Notes: generated by a model not told the origin, from the letters alone. A stretch of DNA of 64,000 nt from Bacillota bacterium (GCA_023390115.1 JAEWDM010000021.1:1-64000), one strand, 5' to 3'. Shown: positions 35,044-43,546, counted from the stretch's first letter. A program made the numbers and translations.

Positions 35044-35055
35044 CGGGGACATTCC
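35044..35055. repeat. REP-like half element before cbiA
   Basis: GGGGACATTCCT with following C matches the left arm of the intact palindrome at 8110. No right arm is seen; a C-rich/G-rich hairpin follows at once. Confidence 0.5.
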
Positions 35056-35077
35056 TCAAAAAATTAACTCCCCCCCT

Positions 35078-35102
35078 GCCCCCTCTCTTTCCAAAAGAGG
35101 GG
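35078..35102. repeat. C-rich/G-rich hairpin repeat, copy 2
   Basis: CCCCCTCT at 35078 pairs with AGAGGGGG ending at 35102. The core CCCCCTCTCTT and AAAAGAGGGGG is shared with the copy between cbiC and cbiD. It lies between cbiX and cbiA, next to a half REP-like element. Confidence 0.6.
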
Positions 35103-35126
35103 GGGTGAGTCAATTCCCACAAGGAG

Positions 35127-36542
35127 GTGATACATATACCGCAAATACCAAGGCTTATAATAGCGGGAACAAACAGCGGCTGCGGCAAGACAACCGTTTC
35201 AACGGGAATAATGGCGGCCCTCATAAAAAAGGGCCTTAAGGTTCAGCCTTTCAAAGTCGGGCCGGACTACATAGACCCTATGTTTCACACCTTAATCACA
35301 GGAAGAGCCTCCAGAAACCTGGACAGTTGGATGCTCACCCCGGAAACTGTTTCCCATCTCTTTATGACAGGCTCTGAAGGGGCTGATATAGCCATAATAG
35401 AAGGAGTTATGGGGTTTTACGACGGCTTTGGCATATACTCCTCCGAGGGCAGTACGGCACATGTGTCCGGCATAATAAAGGCGCCCGTAATTCTCGTGGT
35501 TGACGCAAAGGGTGCCGCTCTGAGTGCCGCAGCGGTAGTACGGGGCTTTAAGGACTTTGATCCCGGAGCCGGTATTAAAGGAGTAATACTTAACAACATA
35601 AATTCCGAGGCTCATTTCGCTATTCTTAAGGAGGCCATACAGGAAAGAACAGGCATTACCGCTGTGGGCTACTTAAAAAGCAGCGGTCAGTATAAGCTTC
35701 CGGGAAGGCACCTTGGCCTGGTTCCGGGCGGAGAAATTGAGGGGCTTGGGAAAAAGCTCGATATACTGGCGGAGGAGCTTGCAAGCACTGTCAATCTGGA
35801 GCTGCTTGTCAGGCTGGCACGGGATTCCGAGGCTGTTTGCCATTGTCAGAGTCCATTTGCTCCGGAAATAACATACCCCGGAATAAAAATAGGCGTTGCA
35901 ATGGATAAGGCGTTCAATTTCTACTATAGGGATAATCTAAACATGCTTGAAATGCTGGGGGCAGAGCTGGAGTTTTTCAGCCCCGCCGGTGACGTTGAGC
36001 TGCCGGAAGGCATTGACGGGCTTTATATGGGAGGGGGGTATCCGGAGGTTTGGGGAGAGGAGCTTGAGGCAAACATCGGTATGAGAACAAGCATTAAAAA
36101 TGCTGTGACAGGCGGAATTCCCGCATATGCGGAATGCGGCGGGCTAATGTATATGTGCCGGAGCATCACCGGTAAAAGCGGAAGGGAGTTTGAAATGGCG
36201 GGTCTTTTGCCCGGGAAATGTGAAATGGCTTCGTCACTGCAAAGGTTCGGCTATGTTGAGATAGAGATGGAGCAGGACAGCGTGGTATCAAGAAAGGGAG
36301 ACATTGTAAGGGGGCACGAATTTCATTACTCCGTTGCAAGGGTTGACCCTTATGTAAGCACCTGCTTTAAAGTGCTAAAAAAAAGGAGAGGGACGGAGGG
36401 AAAGACCTGGCGTTGCGGATATAGGCTTTATAGTATGCTGGCGGGGTACCCTCACATCCATTTCTGGTCAAATCCGTCCATTGCCGAAGCCTTTGCGGTA
36501 AGCTGTTCCCGGTACAGAGCATTAAGAAACAGAGGTGTATAA
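35127..36542 (+). CDS. cbiA: Cobyrinate a,c-diamide synthase
   Basis: CbiA amidates the a and c carboxylates with glutamine and ATP. The N-terminal P-loop is AGTNSGCGKTTVS and the C-terminal glutaminase has YAECGGLMYM and RGHEFHYS. Length 471 residues is normal. The start is odd: the only canonical in-frame start, GTG at 35127, lies inside a perfect AAGGAGGTGAT ribosome binding site, while the correctly spaced codon at 35136 is ATA. Homology would begin a few residues later (IPRLIIAGT), so initiation at ATA is possible. Confidence 0.92.
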   Translation: MIHIPQIPRLIIAGTNSGCGKTTVSTGIMAALIKKGLKVQPFKVGPDYIDPMFHTLITGRASRNLDSWMLTPETVSHLFMTGSEGADIAIIEGVMGFYDGFGIYSSEGSTAHVSGIIKAPVILVVDAKGAALSAAAVVRGFKDFDPGAGIKGVILNNINSEAHFAILKEAIQERTGITAVGYLKSSGQYKLPGRHLGLVPGGEIEGLGKKLDILAEELASTVNLELLVRLARDSEAVCHCQSPFAPEITYPGIKIGVAMDKAFNFYYRDNLNMLEMLGAELEFFSPAGDVELPEGIDGLYMGGGYPEVWGEELEANIGMRTSIKNAVTGGIPAYAECGGLMYMCRSITGKSGREFEMAGLLPGKCEMASSLQRFGYVEIEMEQDSVVSRKGDIVRGHEFHYSVARVDPYVSTCFKVLKKRRGTEGKTWRCGYRLYSMLAGYPHIHFWSNPSIAEAFAVSCSRYRALRNRGV

Positions 36543-36545
36543 ATT

Positions 36546-38075
36546 TTGAAGGCTAAAAGCATTATGATACAGGGTACTGCATCCTCAGTAGGGAAAAGCT
36601 GGGTAACTGCGGGACTGTGCAGGGTATTTAAGCAGGACGGGCGTACCGTTTCTCCCTTCAAGTCTCAGAACATGGCGCTCAATTCCTTTATTACAAAGGA
36701 CGGGAGGGAAATGGGAAGAGCACAGGTTGTACAGGCGGAAGCGGCAGGGGTGGAGCCTTCCGCCGACATGAACCCCATTCTTCTCAAACCTACCACCGAT
36801 AAAAGGTCTCAGGTTATTATAAACGGAAGGGTTCATTCAAATATGTCGGCGGCCGAGTATTACCGGTTTAAGCCCGGGCTGAGGGATATGATCCGGGAGG
36901 TATACAATGGTCTTGCGGTAAGAAACGATATAATAGTGATAGAAGGGGCTGGAAGTCCCGCAGAGATAAATCTAAGAAGCAAGGACATAGTGAACATGGG
37001 AATGGCGGAAATTGCAGATGCCCCTGTTGTGCTTGTGGGAGACATAGACAGGGGAGGGGTTTTTGCTTCACTGGCGGGTACTATGCTGCTTTTGACGGAG
37101 GAAGAGAGGAAGAGGGTCAAGGGAGTAATAATAAATAAGTTCAGAGGAGATATTGAAATACTCAAGCCGGGGCTTAAAATGCTTGAGGATATAATTAAGG
37201 TGCCTGTTCTTGGTGTGCTGCCTATGGCAAGGCTCGGCATAGACGACGAGGACAGTGTAACCGAGAGATTTTCAAGGGGGCGGGAAGCAGAGAATTCTGA
37301 TATCGATATTGCGGTTATCAAGCTGCCGCACATTTCAAATTTTACCGATTTTAACTGCTTTGAAAATATCCCTCAGGTAAGGCTTAAGTATGTTGACCGT
37401 GTACAGGAAATGGGCTGCCCCGATATGATCATCATTCCCGGCTCAAAAAACACCATCGGTGATTTGAGCTTTATCAGGAAAACAGGCATTGAAGCGGAGA
37501 TAAAGAGAATGAACAGCGAAGGTGTAACGGTGTTTGGTATTTGCGGGGGCTATCAGATGCTTGGGCTTGATATTGAGGACCCCTTTAAAACCGAGTCCGA
37601 TATTGCAGGGCTTGATGGAATGGGGCTGCTTAGGATAAGAACTGTTTTTAAGAAGGAGAAAACCGCAACGCAGGTAGAAGGTGAAATTACCGAGGATGCA
37701 GCACTTAATGAAGGCCTTAAGGGCACATTCATACGGGGATATGAGATACATATGGGGACTTCGCAGCATATGGACGGGTGTATTCCGTATCTTAGCCTTC
37801 ACACTGCTTCAGGAACAGAGCGGGCCTGTGCGGGAGGGGTGCGCAATGAGGACGGCACTGTTTACGGCACATATATGCACGGGATATTTGACAATATGAG
37901 CTTTACATGGGGAATGATAAACAACTTAAGGAAAAAAAAGGGACTTATGCCCTTGGAGCAAGGCAGCCGCAGCATGAGCCGGTTTAAGGAGGAGCAGTAT
38001 AACATGCTGGCAGATATTTTAAGAAGCAATGTCGATATTAAAGAGATCTATAAAATAATGGACGTTGGGATCTAA
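36546..38075 (+). CDS. cbiP: Cobyric acid synthase
   Basis: CbiP amidates four side chains (b, d, e, g) of adenosylcobyrinate diamide. The N-terminal synthetase domain has IMIQGTASSVGKSWVTAGL, then PFKSQNMALNS and GAGSPAEINL. The glutaminase domain has the nucleophile in VFGICGGYQMLG and the histidine in YGTYMHGIFDN. Length 509 residues is normal. It begins with TTG three bases after the cbiA stop. Confidence 0.95.
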   Translation: MKAKSIMIQGTASSVGKSWVTAGLCRVFKQDGRTVSPFKSQNMALNSFITKDGREMGRAQVVQAEAAGVEPSADMNPILLKPTTDKRSQVIINGRVHSNMSAAEYYRFKPGLRDMIREVYNGLAVRNDIIVIEGAGSPAEINLRSKDIVNMGMAEIADAPVVLVGDIDRGGVFASLAGTMLLLTEEERKRVKGVIINKFRGDIEILKPGLKMLEDIIKVPVLGVLPMARLGIDDEDSVTERFSRGREAENSDIDIAVIKLPHISNFTDFNCFENIPQVRLKYVDRVQEMGCPDMIIIPGSKNTIGDLSFIRKTGIEAEIKRMNSEGVTVFGICGGYQMLGLDIEDPFKTESDIAGLDGMGLLRIRTVFKKEKTATQVEGEITEDAALNEGLKGTFIRGYEIHMGTSQHMDGCIPYLSLHTASGTERACAGGVRNEDGTVYGTYMHGIFDNMSFTWGMINNLRKKKGLMPLEQGSRSMSRFKEEQYNMLADILRSNVDIKEIYKIMDVGI

Positions 38076-38088
38076 GGAGGGATAGGGC

Positions 38089-39099
38089 TTGCCTTTGCAG
38101 CTTTTGGCAGATGTTTTCATTGCATATGTGCTGGATTTAATCGCAGGAGACCCGTACTGGCTTCCGCACCCTGTAAGGGCCATAGGCTGGCTTGTTAAAA
38201 GGCTTGAGCCGTTGCTGAGGAAAATTATATCGGGCGGTAAGGCGCACGGCCATGGGGATATGGGCAGAAGAGAGCGGTATGCGGGCCTCGTGCTTGCCGC
38301 AGCGGTACCTTCAATAGCCTTTCTGACGGTTTGGGCGGTTCTCGGTGCCGCCATGCTTGTGAGCCCGTGGCTTTTTCATGCCGTTAACATATATTTTATA
38401 TATTCCTCGCTTGCGGCAAGGTGCATGGCAAATGAGGCCGGAAGAGTTCATGCCGTGCTTGCCGCAGGAGATATTGCCGAGGCGCGCCGACGGTTGTCCA
38501 TGCTTGTTGGAAGAGAAACGGAGGGGCTTAGTGAGGCCGGAGTTATAAGAGGTGCGGTTGAGACAACTGCTGAGAATACTGTTGACGGGGTGATGTCGCC
38601 TGTCATTTATGCTGCCGCAGGTTCTGTGCTGGGAATTGGGGCTCCTCTGGCGTATGCCTTCAAGGCGGTAAGCACTCTGGATTCAATGGTAGGGTATATG
38701 AATGAAAGGTATATAAATTTCGGAAGGGCCTCCGCCAAGGCGGATGATGCCGCCAACTATATTCCGGCGAGGCTTTCAGGTATTATAATTCCTTTGGCGG
38801 CCTTGCTGTGCGGGATGAATTTCCGTGGCAGCGTAAAAATAATGCTGAGGGACAGGAGAAACCACAAAAGCCCCAATTGTGCCTATCCTGAAGCGGCGGT
38901 GGCGGGAGCGCTAGGCATACAAATAGGGGGCAGCAACGTATATTTCGGGCGGACGGTGGAAAAGCCCGTCATAGGCGATCCCGGTATTGAGCTTAAGCCT
39001 TCGCATATAAGGGACACCATAAGGCTTATGTATGCGGCGTCGGCAATAACTCTGGTTGTGGCTCTGGGGGCTGCCGCGGCAGTAAAATTTCTTTTATAA
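38089..39099 (+). CDS. cbiB: Adenosylcobinamide-phosphate synthase
   Basis: This membrane protein joins adenosylcobyric acid to aminopropanol phosphate (or a related linker). The start LLADVFIAYVLDLIAGDPYW is a family signature, as are VETTAENTVDGVMSP and ADDAANYIPARL. Several hydrophobic segments are visible. Length 336 residues. TTG start after AAGGAGGG. Confidence 0.95.
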   Translation: MPLQLLADVFIAYVLDLIAGDPYWLPHPVRAIGWLVKRLEPLLRKIISGGKAHGHGDMGRRERYAGLVLAAAVPSIAFLTVWAVLGAAMLVSPWLFHAVNIYFIYSSLAARCMANEAGRVHAVLAAGDIAEARRRLSMLVGRETEGLSEAGVIRGAVETTAENTVDGVMSPVIYAAAGSVLGIGAPLAYAFKAVSTLDSMVGYMNERYINFGRASAKADDAANYIPARLSGIIIPLAALLCGMNFRGSVKIMLRDRRNHKSPNCAYPEAAVAGALGIQIGGSNVYFGRTVEKPVIGDPGIELKPSHIRDTIRLMYAASAITLVVALGAAAAVKFLL

Positions 39100-39122
39100 A
39101 GAAAAAGGAGTGGGCTATTGGC

Positions 39123-40229
39123 ATGGCGGAAGAAAAAAATAACGGACGGCATGGCGGCAACATATATGAGGCAGCCAGGGAATACGGCATTCCCCCAAGC
39201 AGCATACTGGATTTCAGTGCCAGCATAAATCCCCTGGGGGTTCCGCAGGCAGTAAAAGACGTGATAGTCTCGAATATAAACAGTCTGAGCAATTATCCAG
39301 ACCCCGTGTGTACCGGGCTTAAGGAGTGCATTTCCAATTACCTTGGGGTATGCGGCAGCCGTATAATATTGGGAAACGGGGCTTCCGAGGTAATTTTCCT
39401 GCTGTTTGAGGCGCTAAAGCCCAAAAAGGTTTTAATACCCTCGCCAACCTTCTCGGAATATGAAGCGGCGGCAGCCAGATACGGTACAGAGGCGGTATAT
39501 TTTGAGCTCAGCTGCAAAGACGGCTTCCGTCTCAACGTCGATGCCCTGCTGGAGAGTTTAAATGACGGAACCGACGCTATTCTGCTGTGCAACCCCAATA
39601 ACCCCACGTCTGTGCTTTACGAGAGGAATGAGCTTATAAGGCTTATAAAATATGCATTGCAAAAAGGAATAAATGTTATAATAGATGAGGCTTTTATTGA
39701 GCTTACCGTATCAGGCAATAAAAGCTCTATGGTGCATTATGTTAATGAGTATGACAATCTTTTTATTATAAGGGCCTTTACAAAGGTGTTTGCCGTACCG
39801 GGCCTCAGGCTGGGATATGGCATAGGAAATGCCGGACTGATAAGGAAAATGTGGGATAGAAAGCTGCCATGGTCTGTAAATTTGTTTGCAGGGGATATCG
39901 GGAGGGTTTTAAAGGATGAGGACGGGTATCTCAACAGAACCGCAAAATGGCTTGAGGAGGAAGCAGGCCGCTTTTATACTGAGCTTTGCGGCATTAAAGA
40001 GCTGGAGGCTTTTACGCCCTCTTGTAATTTTGTGCTGGTGAGAATATGCAACACGCGTTTTACTGCACAGAGGCTCAGGCATGAAATGCTTTTGCGGGGA
40101 ATTTTAATAAGGGATGCGTCAAGCTTTAGATTCTTAGACAGCAGCTATTTCAGGCTTGCCGTAAAGGACAGGAAAAGCAATGCGAGAGCTATAGGTGCTC
40201 TCCGCGAGATATTGCGGCAAAAGTATTAA
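39123..40229 (+). CDS. cobD: L-threonine-O-3-phosphate decarboxylase
   Basis: This PLP enzyme of the aminotransferase I fold makes aminopropanol phosphate for CbiB. LDFSASINPLG near residue 28, LCNPNNPTS, IIDEAFIELT and the PLP-lysine segment IIRAFTKVFAVPGLRLGYG are present. Histidinol-phosphate aminotransferase is a close relative, but the context decides for CobD. Length 368 residues; no C-terminal zinc-finger extension. Confidence 0.92.
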   Translation: MAEEKNNGRHGGNIYEAAREYGIPPSSILDFSASINPLGVPQAVKDVIVSNINSLSNYPDPVCTGLKECISNYLGVCGSRIILGNGASEVIFLLFEALKPKKVLIPSPTFSEYEAAAARYGTEAVYFELSCKDGFRLNVDALLESLNDGTDAILLCNPNNPTSVLYERNELIRLIKYALQKGINVIIDEAFIELTVSGNKSSMVHYVNEYDNLFIIRAFTKVFAVPGLRLGYGIGNAGLIRKMWDRKLPWSVNLFAGDIGRVLKDEDGYLNRTAKWLEEEAGRFYTELCGIKELEAFTPSCNFVLVRICNTRFTAQRLRHEMLLRGILIRDASSFRFLDSSYFRLAVKDRKSNARAIGALREILRQKY

Positions 40230-40252
40230 GGCCGTATGAAAGGAAAAATAAT

Positions 40253-40810
40253 ATGGGAAGGCTTATACTTGTAACCGGCGGTGCGAGGAGCGGAAAAAGC
40301 CGGTTTGCGGAAGAATTGGCAAAGGGTCTGGGAAATGATATACTTTATATTGCCACAGCGGTGCCTCTTGATGAGGAAATGAAGGACAGGATAAGCAAGC
40401 ACAGGCGGCAGAGACCTGAGCGATGGGAAACGCTGGAGGCGTACAGGGATCTGGATGAGGCCCTAAGGAGCTGCGCTCCGGGTAAAGCCGGGATTTTACT
40501 GGATTGCATTACAATAATGGTTACAAATCTTATGTTTGAGAGCTACACCGACTGGGAGGCGGTAAATTCCGCCGGGCGGGATGAGGTTGAAAAAAATATA
40601 AAAATTGAGATAGAGAAGCTGATAAATGAGGCTAAAAGTCTGGCCATGCCTTTTATTGCCGTTACCAATGAGACAGGGATGGGATTGGTGCCGGAGTACG
40701 CGTCTGCGAGAGCGTTCAGGGATATGGCGGGAAGGGTTAACCAGATGCTTGCGGAGGCGGCGGAAGAGGTGTATCTTTGCGTTTCGGGCATACCGGTGAG
40801 GATTAAGTAA
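40253..40810 (+). CDS. cobU: Adenosylcobinamide kinase / guanylyltransferase
   Basis: CobU phosphorylates adenosylcobinamide and transfers GMP to give adenosylcobinamide-GDP. The P-loop is VTGGARSGKSRFAEELA at the N-terminus; the histidine that carries GMP lies in SKHRRQRPERWETLEA, and TNETGMGLVPEY is conserved. Length 185 residues. Confidence 0.96.
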   Translation: MGRLILVTGGARSGKSRFAEELAKGLGNDILYIATAVPLDEEMKDRISKHRRQRPERWETLEAYRDLDEALRSCAPGKAGILLDCITIMVTNLMFESYTDWEAVNSAGRDEVEKNIKIEIEKLINEAKSLAMPFIAVTNETGMGLVPEYASARAFRDMAGRVNQMLAEAAEEVYLCVSGIPVRIK

Positions 40811-40862
40811 AGGGTGCTGCGGCTATATAAATTCTTATATATGAATAAAAGGGGCGTGTGTG

Positions 40863-41609
40863 ATGGCGTTTTTAAGGCGTTTTATACTGATGCTGCAATT
40901 TCTCACAACCATACCGCTTCCGGTTGACTTAAAGGTTACTGACGAGGACATGGGGAAGGGACTCGTTTTTGCCCCCCTTGTGGGCCTTATATTAGGCGGG
41001 GTGTTAGCGGCGGTCTATTATGTGTTAAGCCTCGCGTTTCCTCCACTGATTTCCTCGGCTCTTGTACTGGCAGCATATATATTGCTGACCGGAGGACTGC
41101 ATTTAGACGGGCTCGGGGATACCTTCGACGGGCTGTTCTCGGGAAGATCGAAGGAGCAGATGCTTGAAATAATGAGAGACAGCCGTGTGGGGACCAATGC
41201 CGTGCTTGCGATAGTGTGTGTGCTTTTGATTAATTGGGCGGTGCTGTCCAGCATTCCCGCATCCCGTATAACGGGAGTTGTGCTTCTTTTTCCAGTCGCA
41301 GGAAGAATAGGCTCTCTGACGGCGGCAGGCTGCTCGAGGTATGCCAGAAGCGGAGCGGGGCTGGGGAAAAGCTTTATCGACAGGTGCGGCGTGGGGGAAG
41401 TGGCGCTGGGGCTGGTTATATACATGCTGATATTTTTTTTGGCGGCAGGACATGGGAGAATGGCGCTGTCCGTTATACCTCCGGTTGCGGCGGTTGTGCT
41501 TGTAAGGATTTTGTCAGGTAAAATAGGAGGGGCCACAGGGGATGTATTAGGGGCGGTATGTGAGCTTAATCAGGCTATATTTCTGATTTCTGCGTATGTG
41601 CTGTGGTAA
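40863..41609 (+). CDS. cobS: Adenosylcobinamide-GDP ribazoletransferase
   Basis: This integral membrane enzyme joins adenosylcobinamide-GDP to alpha-ribazole (phosphate). FLTTIPLP near the start and the metal-binding GGLHLDGLGDTFDGLFSG with MRDSRVGTNAVL are signatures. Six or so hydrophobic segments follow. The ATG at 40863 is eight bases after AAAGGGG; a GTG directly before it is also possible. The alpha-ribazole donor gene cobT is not in the window. Confidence 0.95.
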   Translation: MAFLRRFILMLQFLTTIPLPVDLKVTDEDMGKGLVFAPLVGLILGGVLAAVYYVLSLAFPPLISSALVLAAYILLTGGLHLDGLGDTFDGLFSGRSKEQMLEIMRDSRVGTNAVLAIVCVLLINWAVLSSIPASRITGVVLLFPVAGRIGSLTAAGCSRYARSGAGLGKSFIDRCGVGEVALGLVIYMLIFFLAAGHGRMALSVIPPVAAVVLVRILSGKIGGATGDVLGAVCELNQAIFLISAYVLW

Positions 41610-41632
41610 TTTTATGAGAGGAGGCGGTAAAA

Positions 41633-42223
41633 ATGCTGGAGTTGATTTTAGTAAGGCATGGAGAAACAGATAGCAATAAAAAAGGGACATACCTGGGCTG
41701 GACTGATGTGGAGCTGAATGAGCAGGGCTTACGGCAGGCGCGCGGAGCAAGAGACAGGCTTGAAGGGACAAGGGTTGACGAGATATACTGCAGCCCCCTT
41801 AAAAGGGCGGTCAAAACCGCTGAAATCATCAATGAAAATTTAAATGTCAGGCTAAGGCTTTCAGACGCATTAAAGGAACGCAATTTCGGAATATGGGATG
41901 ACCTTACGTATAATGAGATTATTAAGGGCTTTCCCGAGCAGCATGCGCTGTGGGTCAGCGACCACATAAATTATTGTGTTGAGGGCGGAGAAAGCACAAT
42001 ACAGGCATACGGAAGAATTACAGAATTTATAGACCGGTTGATCTGCAATAGACAGGGGACTTTTATGATAGTAACACATATGGGCTGTGTAAGAAAAATA
42101 ATATCCTACCTGCTTGGAATGAAAATTGAAGATTCATGGCGTTTTAGCGTAGATAACTGCGGAATCAGTAAAATTATAATTAATGACGAAAAATATGCAT
42201 ACTTAACCGTTTTAAATGGTTAA
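41633..42223 (+). CDS. cobC: Alpha-ribazole phosphatase (histidine phosphatase family)
   Basis: LILVRHGETDSNKKG carries the catalytic RHG motif, and FGIWDDLTYNEI and IVTHMGCVRKII complete the histidine phosphatase pattern. The position as last gene of the cobalamin run supports the alpha-ribazole-5'-phosphate phosphatase role over a general phosphoglycerate mutase. Length 196 residues. Confidence 0.9.
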   Translation: MLELILVRHGETDSNKKGTYLGWTDVELNEQGLRQARGARDRLEGTRVDEIYCSPLKRAVKTAEIINENLNVRLRLSDALKERNFGIWDDLTYNEIIKGFPEQHALWVSDHINYCVEGGESTIQAYGRITEFIDRLICNRQGTFMIVTHMGCVRKIISYLLGMKIEDSWRFSVDNCGISKIIINDEKYAYLTVLNG

Positions 42224-42256
42224 GAAATTTAACCCTTCTGAACGGGTAAAAAAATA

Positions 42257-42325
42257 TTGACAAAATTCCCCTTAATCATTAAAATACTTTTAACAATTCG
42301 GAACGATTTAAATGTGTACCGATAC
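42257..42325 (+). promoter_or_regulatory. Promoter with operator-like repeat before ECF S component 1
   Basis: TTGACA at 42257 and TAAAAT at 42280 are 17 bp apart. Just downstream, 42297-42325, lies TTCGGAACGATTTAAATGTG continuing to TACCGATAC, an imperfect inverted repeat. Both promoter and repeat closely match those before the second S component. The repeat would cover the transcription start region, as for a repressor site. Confidence 0.65.
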
Positions 42326-42347
42326 GGTTGTAAAAGGGGGAGATGTC

Positions 42348-42899
42348 TTGAGTAACACTACAAATAAGGTTGTAGTAAACGGCCTGTTTATAGCACTTGT
42401 TTTTCTATGTACATATTTTACGCGCATACCGGGTCCTGTACCTCCGGGGTATATCAATTTTGGGGATTCGGTTATAATAGTCGCGGCAATTTTGTTTGGG
42501 AGAAGCTGCGGCTTTATTTCAGGATCAATAGGCTCTGCAATAGCCGATCTTGCATCTCCCGGGGGGATTATTTTTGCTCCCGTTACTTTTATAGTGAAGG
42601 GACTTGAAGGGTATGTGGCAGGTGCGGCGGCTGAGCGTTCCAGCGCGCACAAAAGAAAGGGAATATTAAGAATGGCGGGGACTATCGCCGCGGTGCTGAT
42701 TATGGTTTTGGGATATTTCATTGCCGAATGCTATATCCTCGGGATATTTGACAAGACCTTTGGATATGCGGCCGCAATAGCAGAGCTTCCTTTTAATCTT
42801 ATACAGGGCGGCGTAAGTCTGGTGTTGGGTTATTGCCTGTCCTCTATCCTGCTTAAGCTGGGAGTGGCGGATAAAATTTTAAACAACAAATTGTATTGA
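42348..42899 (+). CDS. ECF transporter S component 1 (PF07155-like)
   Basis: This is a 183-residue integral membrane protein with about five to six hydrophobic segments. The pattern VPPGYINFGDSVIIVAAILFG followed by GSIGSAIADLASPGGIIFAP matches substrate-capture (S) subunits of energy-coupling factor importers of the PF07155 type. It would work with a shared EcfA/A'/T module encoded elsewhere. The TTG at 42348 is preferred because AAGGGGGAG precedes it, whereas the ATG at 42312 lies inside the operator-like repeat. The substrate is unknown; a vitamin or vitamin precursor is likely. Confidence 0.8.
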   Translation: MSNTTNKVVVNGLFIALVFLCTYFTRIPGPVPPGYINFGDSVIIVAAILFGRSCGFISGSIGSAIADLASPGGIIFAPVTFIVKGLEGYVAGAAAERSSAHKRKGILRMAGTIAAVLIMVLGYFIAECYILGIFDKTFGYAAAIAELPFNLIQGGVSLVLGYCLSSILLKLGVADKILNNKLY

Positions 42900-42963
42900 C
42901 AAAACTCTCCTCAATTATTAAAATACTTGTAACATATCGATACGGTTTAAAATTGTATCGATA
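42896..42963 (+). promoter_or_regulatory. Promoter with operator before ECF S component 2
   Basis: TTGACA at 42896 overlaps the stop codon of the first S component; TAAAAT lies at 42919 with 17-bp spacing. TATCGATAC at 42935 and GTATCGATA ending at 42963 form a perfect 9-bp inverted repeat with an 11-bp spacer. Promoter, spacer (TTTAAA centre) and repeat align along their length with those of the first gene. Confidence 0.7.
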
Positions 42964-42985
42964 CAAAGCGCTGAGGAGTGAGGAT

Positions 42986-43546
42986 ATGCAAAAAGACTAC
43001 GTACGGAATTCCGGAGTGAATGCTGCCGGGAACACAGGCTTTAAGTTAAGAGATATGGTGACCTGCGGGCTTTTAATTGCAATGGTTTTTATAGCGACTG
43101 CGTTTATCAACATACGGCTGCCCTTTTCAATTAACGGGGGACTTATTCATCTTGGAAATGTAGCCTTATTCTTATCCGCAATAATCTTCGGAAAGAAAAA
43201 GGGCGCAATTGCAGGAGCTTTCGGGATGGCACTGTTTGATGTTTTGTCTCCGTATGCCATATGGGCTCCATTTACATTTGTAATCAGAGGGGTTATGGGA
43301 TATATCATCGGGAGTGTCTCACATGCAGGGCAAAGAAAAGGGCAAAATGCACTATGGAACTGGCTTGCGATACTTTTAGGAGGAGTATGGATGGTAGCGG
43401 GCTATTATGGGGCGGAGGGCCTGATTTACGGAAACTGGATATCCCCTGTGACATCCATACCCGGAAATATTGTGCAAATTATGGCAGGGGCTTTTGGGGC
43501 AATACCCGCGGCATATTGTATAAAGAAATTTAAGCTTGCGGTCTAG
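42986..43546 (+). CDS. ECF transporter S component 2 (PF07155-like)
   Basis: A paralogue of the preceding gene, 186 residues. The pattern INIRLPFSINGGLIHLGNVA then IAGAFGMALFDVLSPYAIWAP matches the same family positions (FGDS replaced by LGNV). The ATG at 42986 follows GAGGAGTGAGG; an earlier start at 42896 would lie within the promoter and is rejected. About five hydrophobic segments. Sequence differences in the loops suggest a related but not identical ligand. Confidence 0.8.
   Translation: MQKDYVRNSGVNAAGNTGFKLRDMVTCGLLIAMVFIATAFINIRLPFSINGGLIHLGNVALFLSAIIFGKKKGAIAGAFGMALFDVLSPYAIWAPFTFVIRGVMGYIIGSVSHAGQRKGQNALWNWLAILLGGVWMVAGYYGAEGLIYGNWISPVTSIPGNIVQIMAGAFGAIPAAYCIKKFKLAV

Noticed and set aside
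42312..42347. ATG at 42312 as the start of the first ECF S component
   Set aside because: It lies within the operator-like repeat and lacks a ribosome binding site; TTG 42348 has AAGGGGGAG at proper spacing.
42896..42985. N-terminal extension of the second ECF S component
   Set aside because: The extension is encoded by promoter and operator sequence; ATG 42986 has a strong ribosome binding site.
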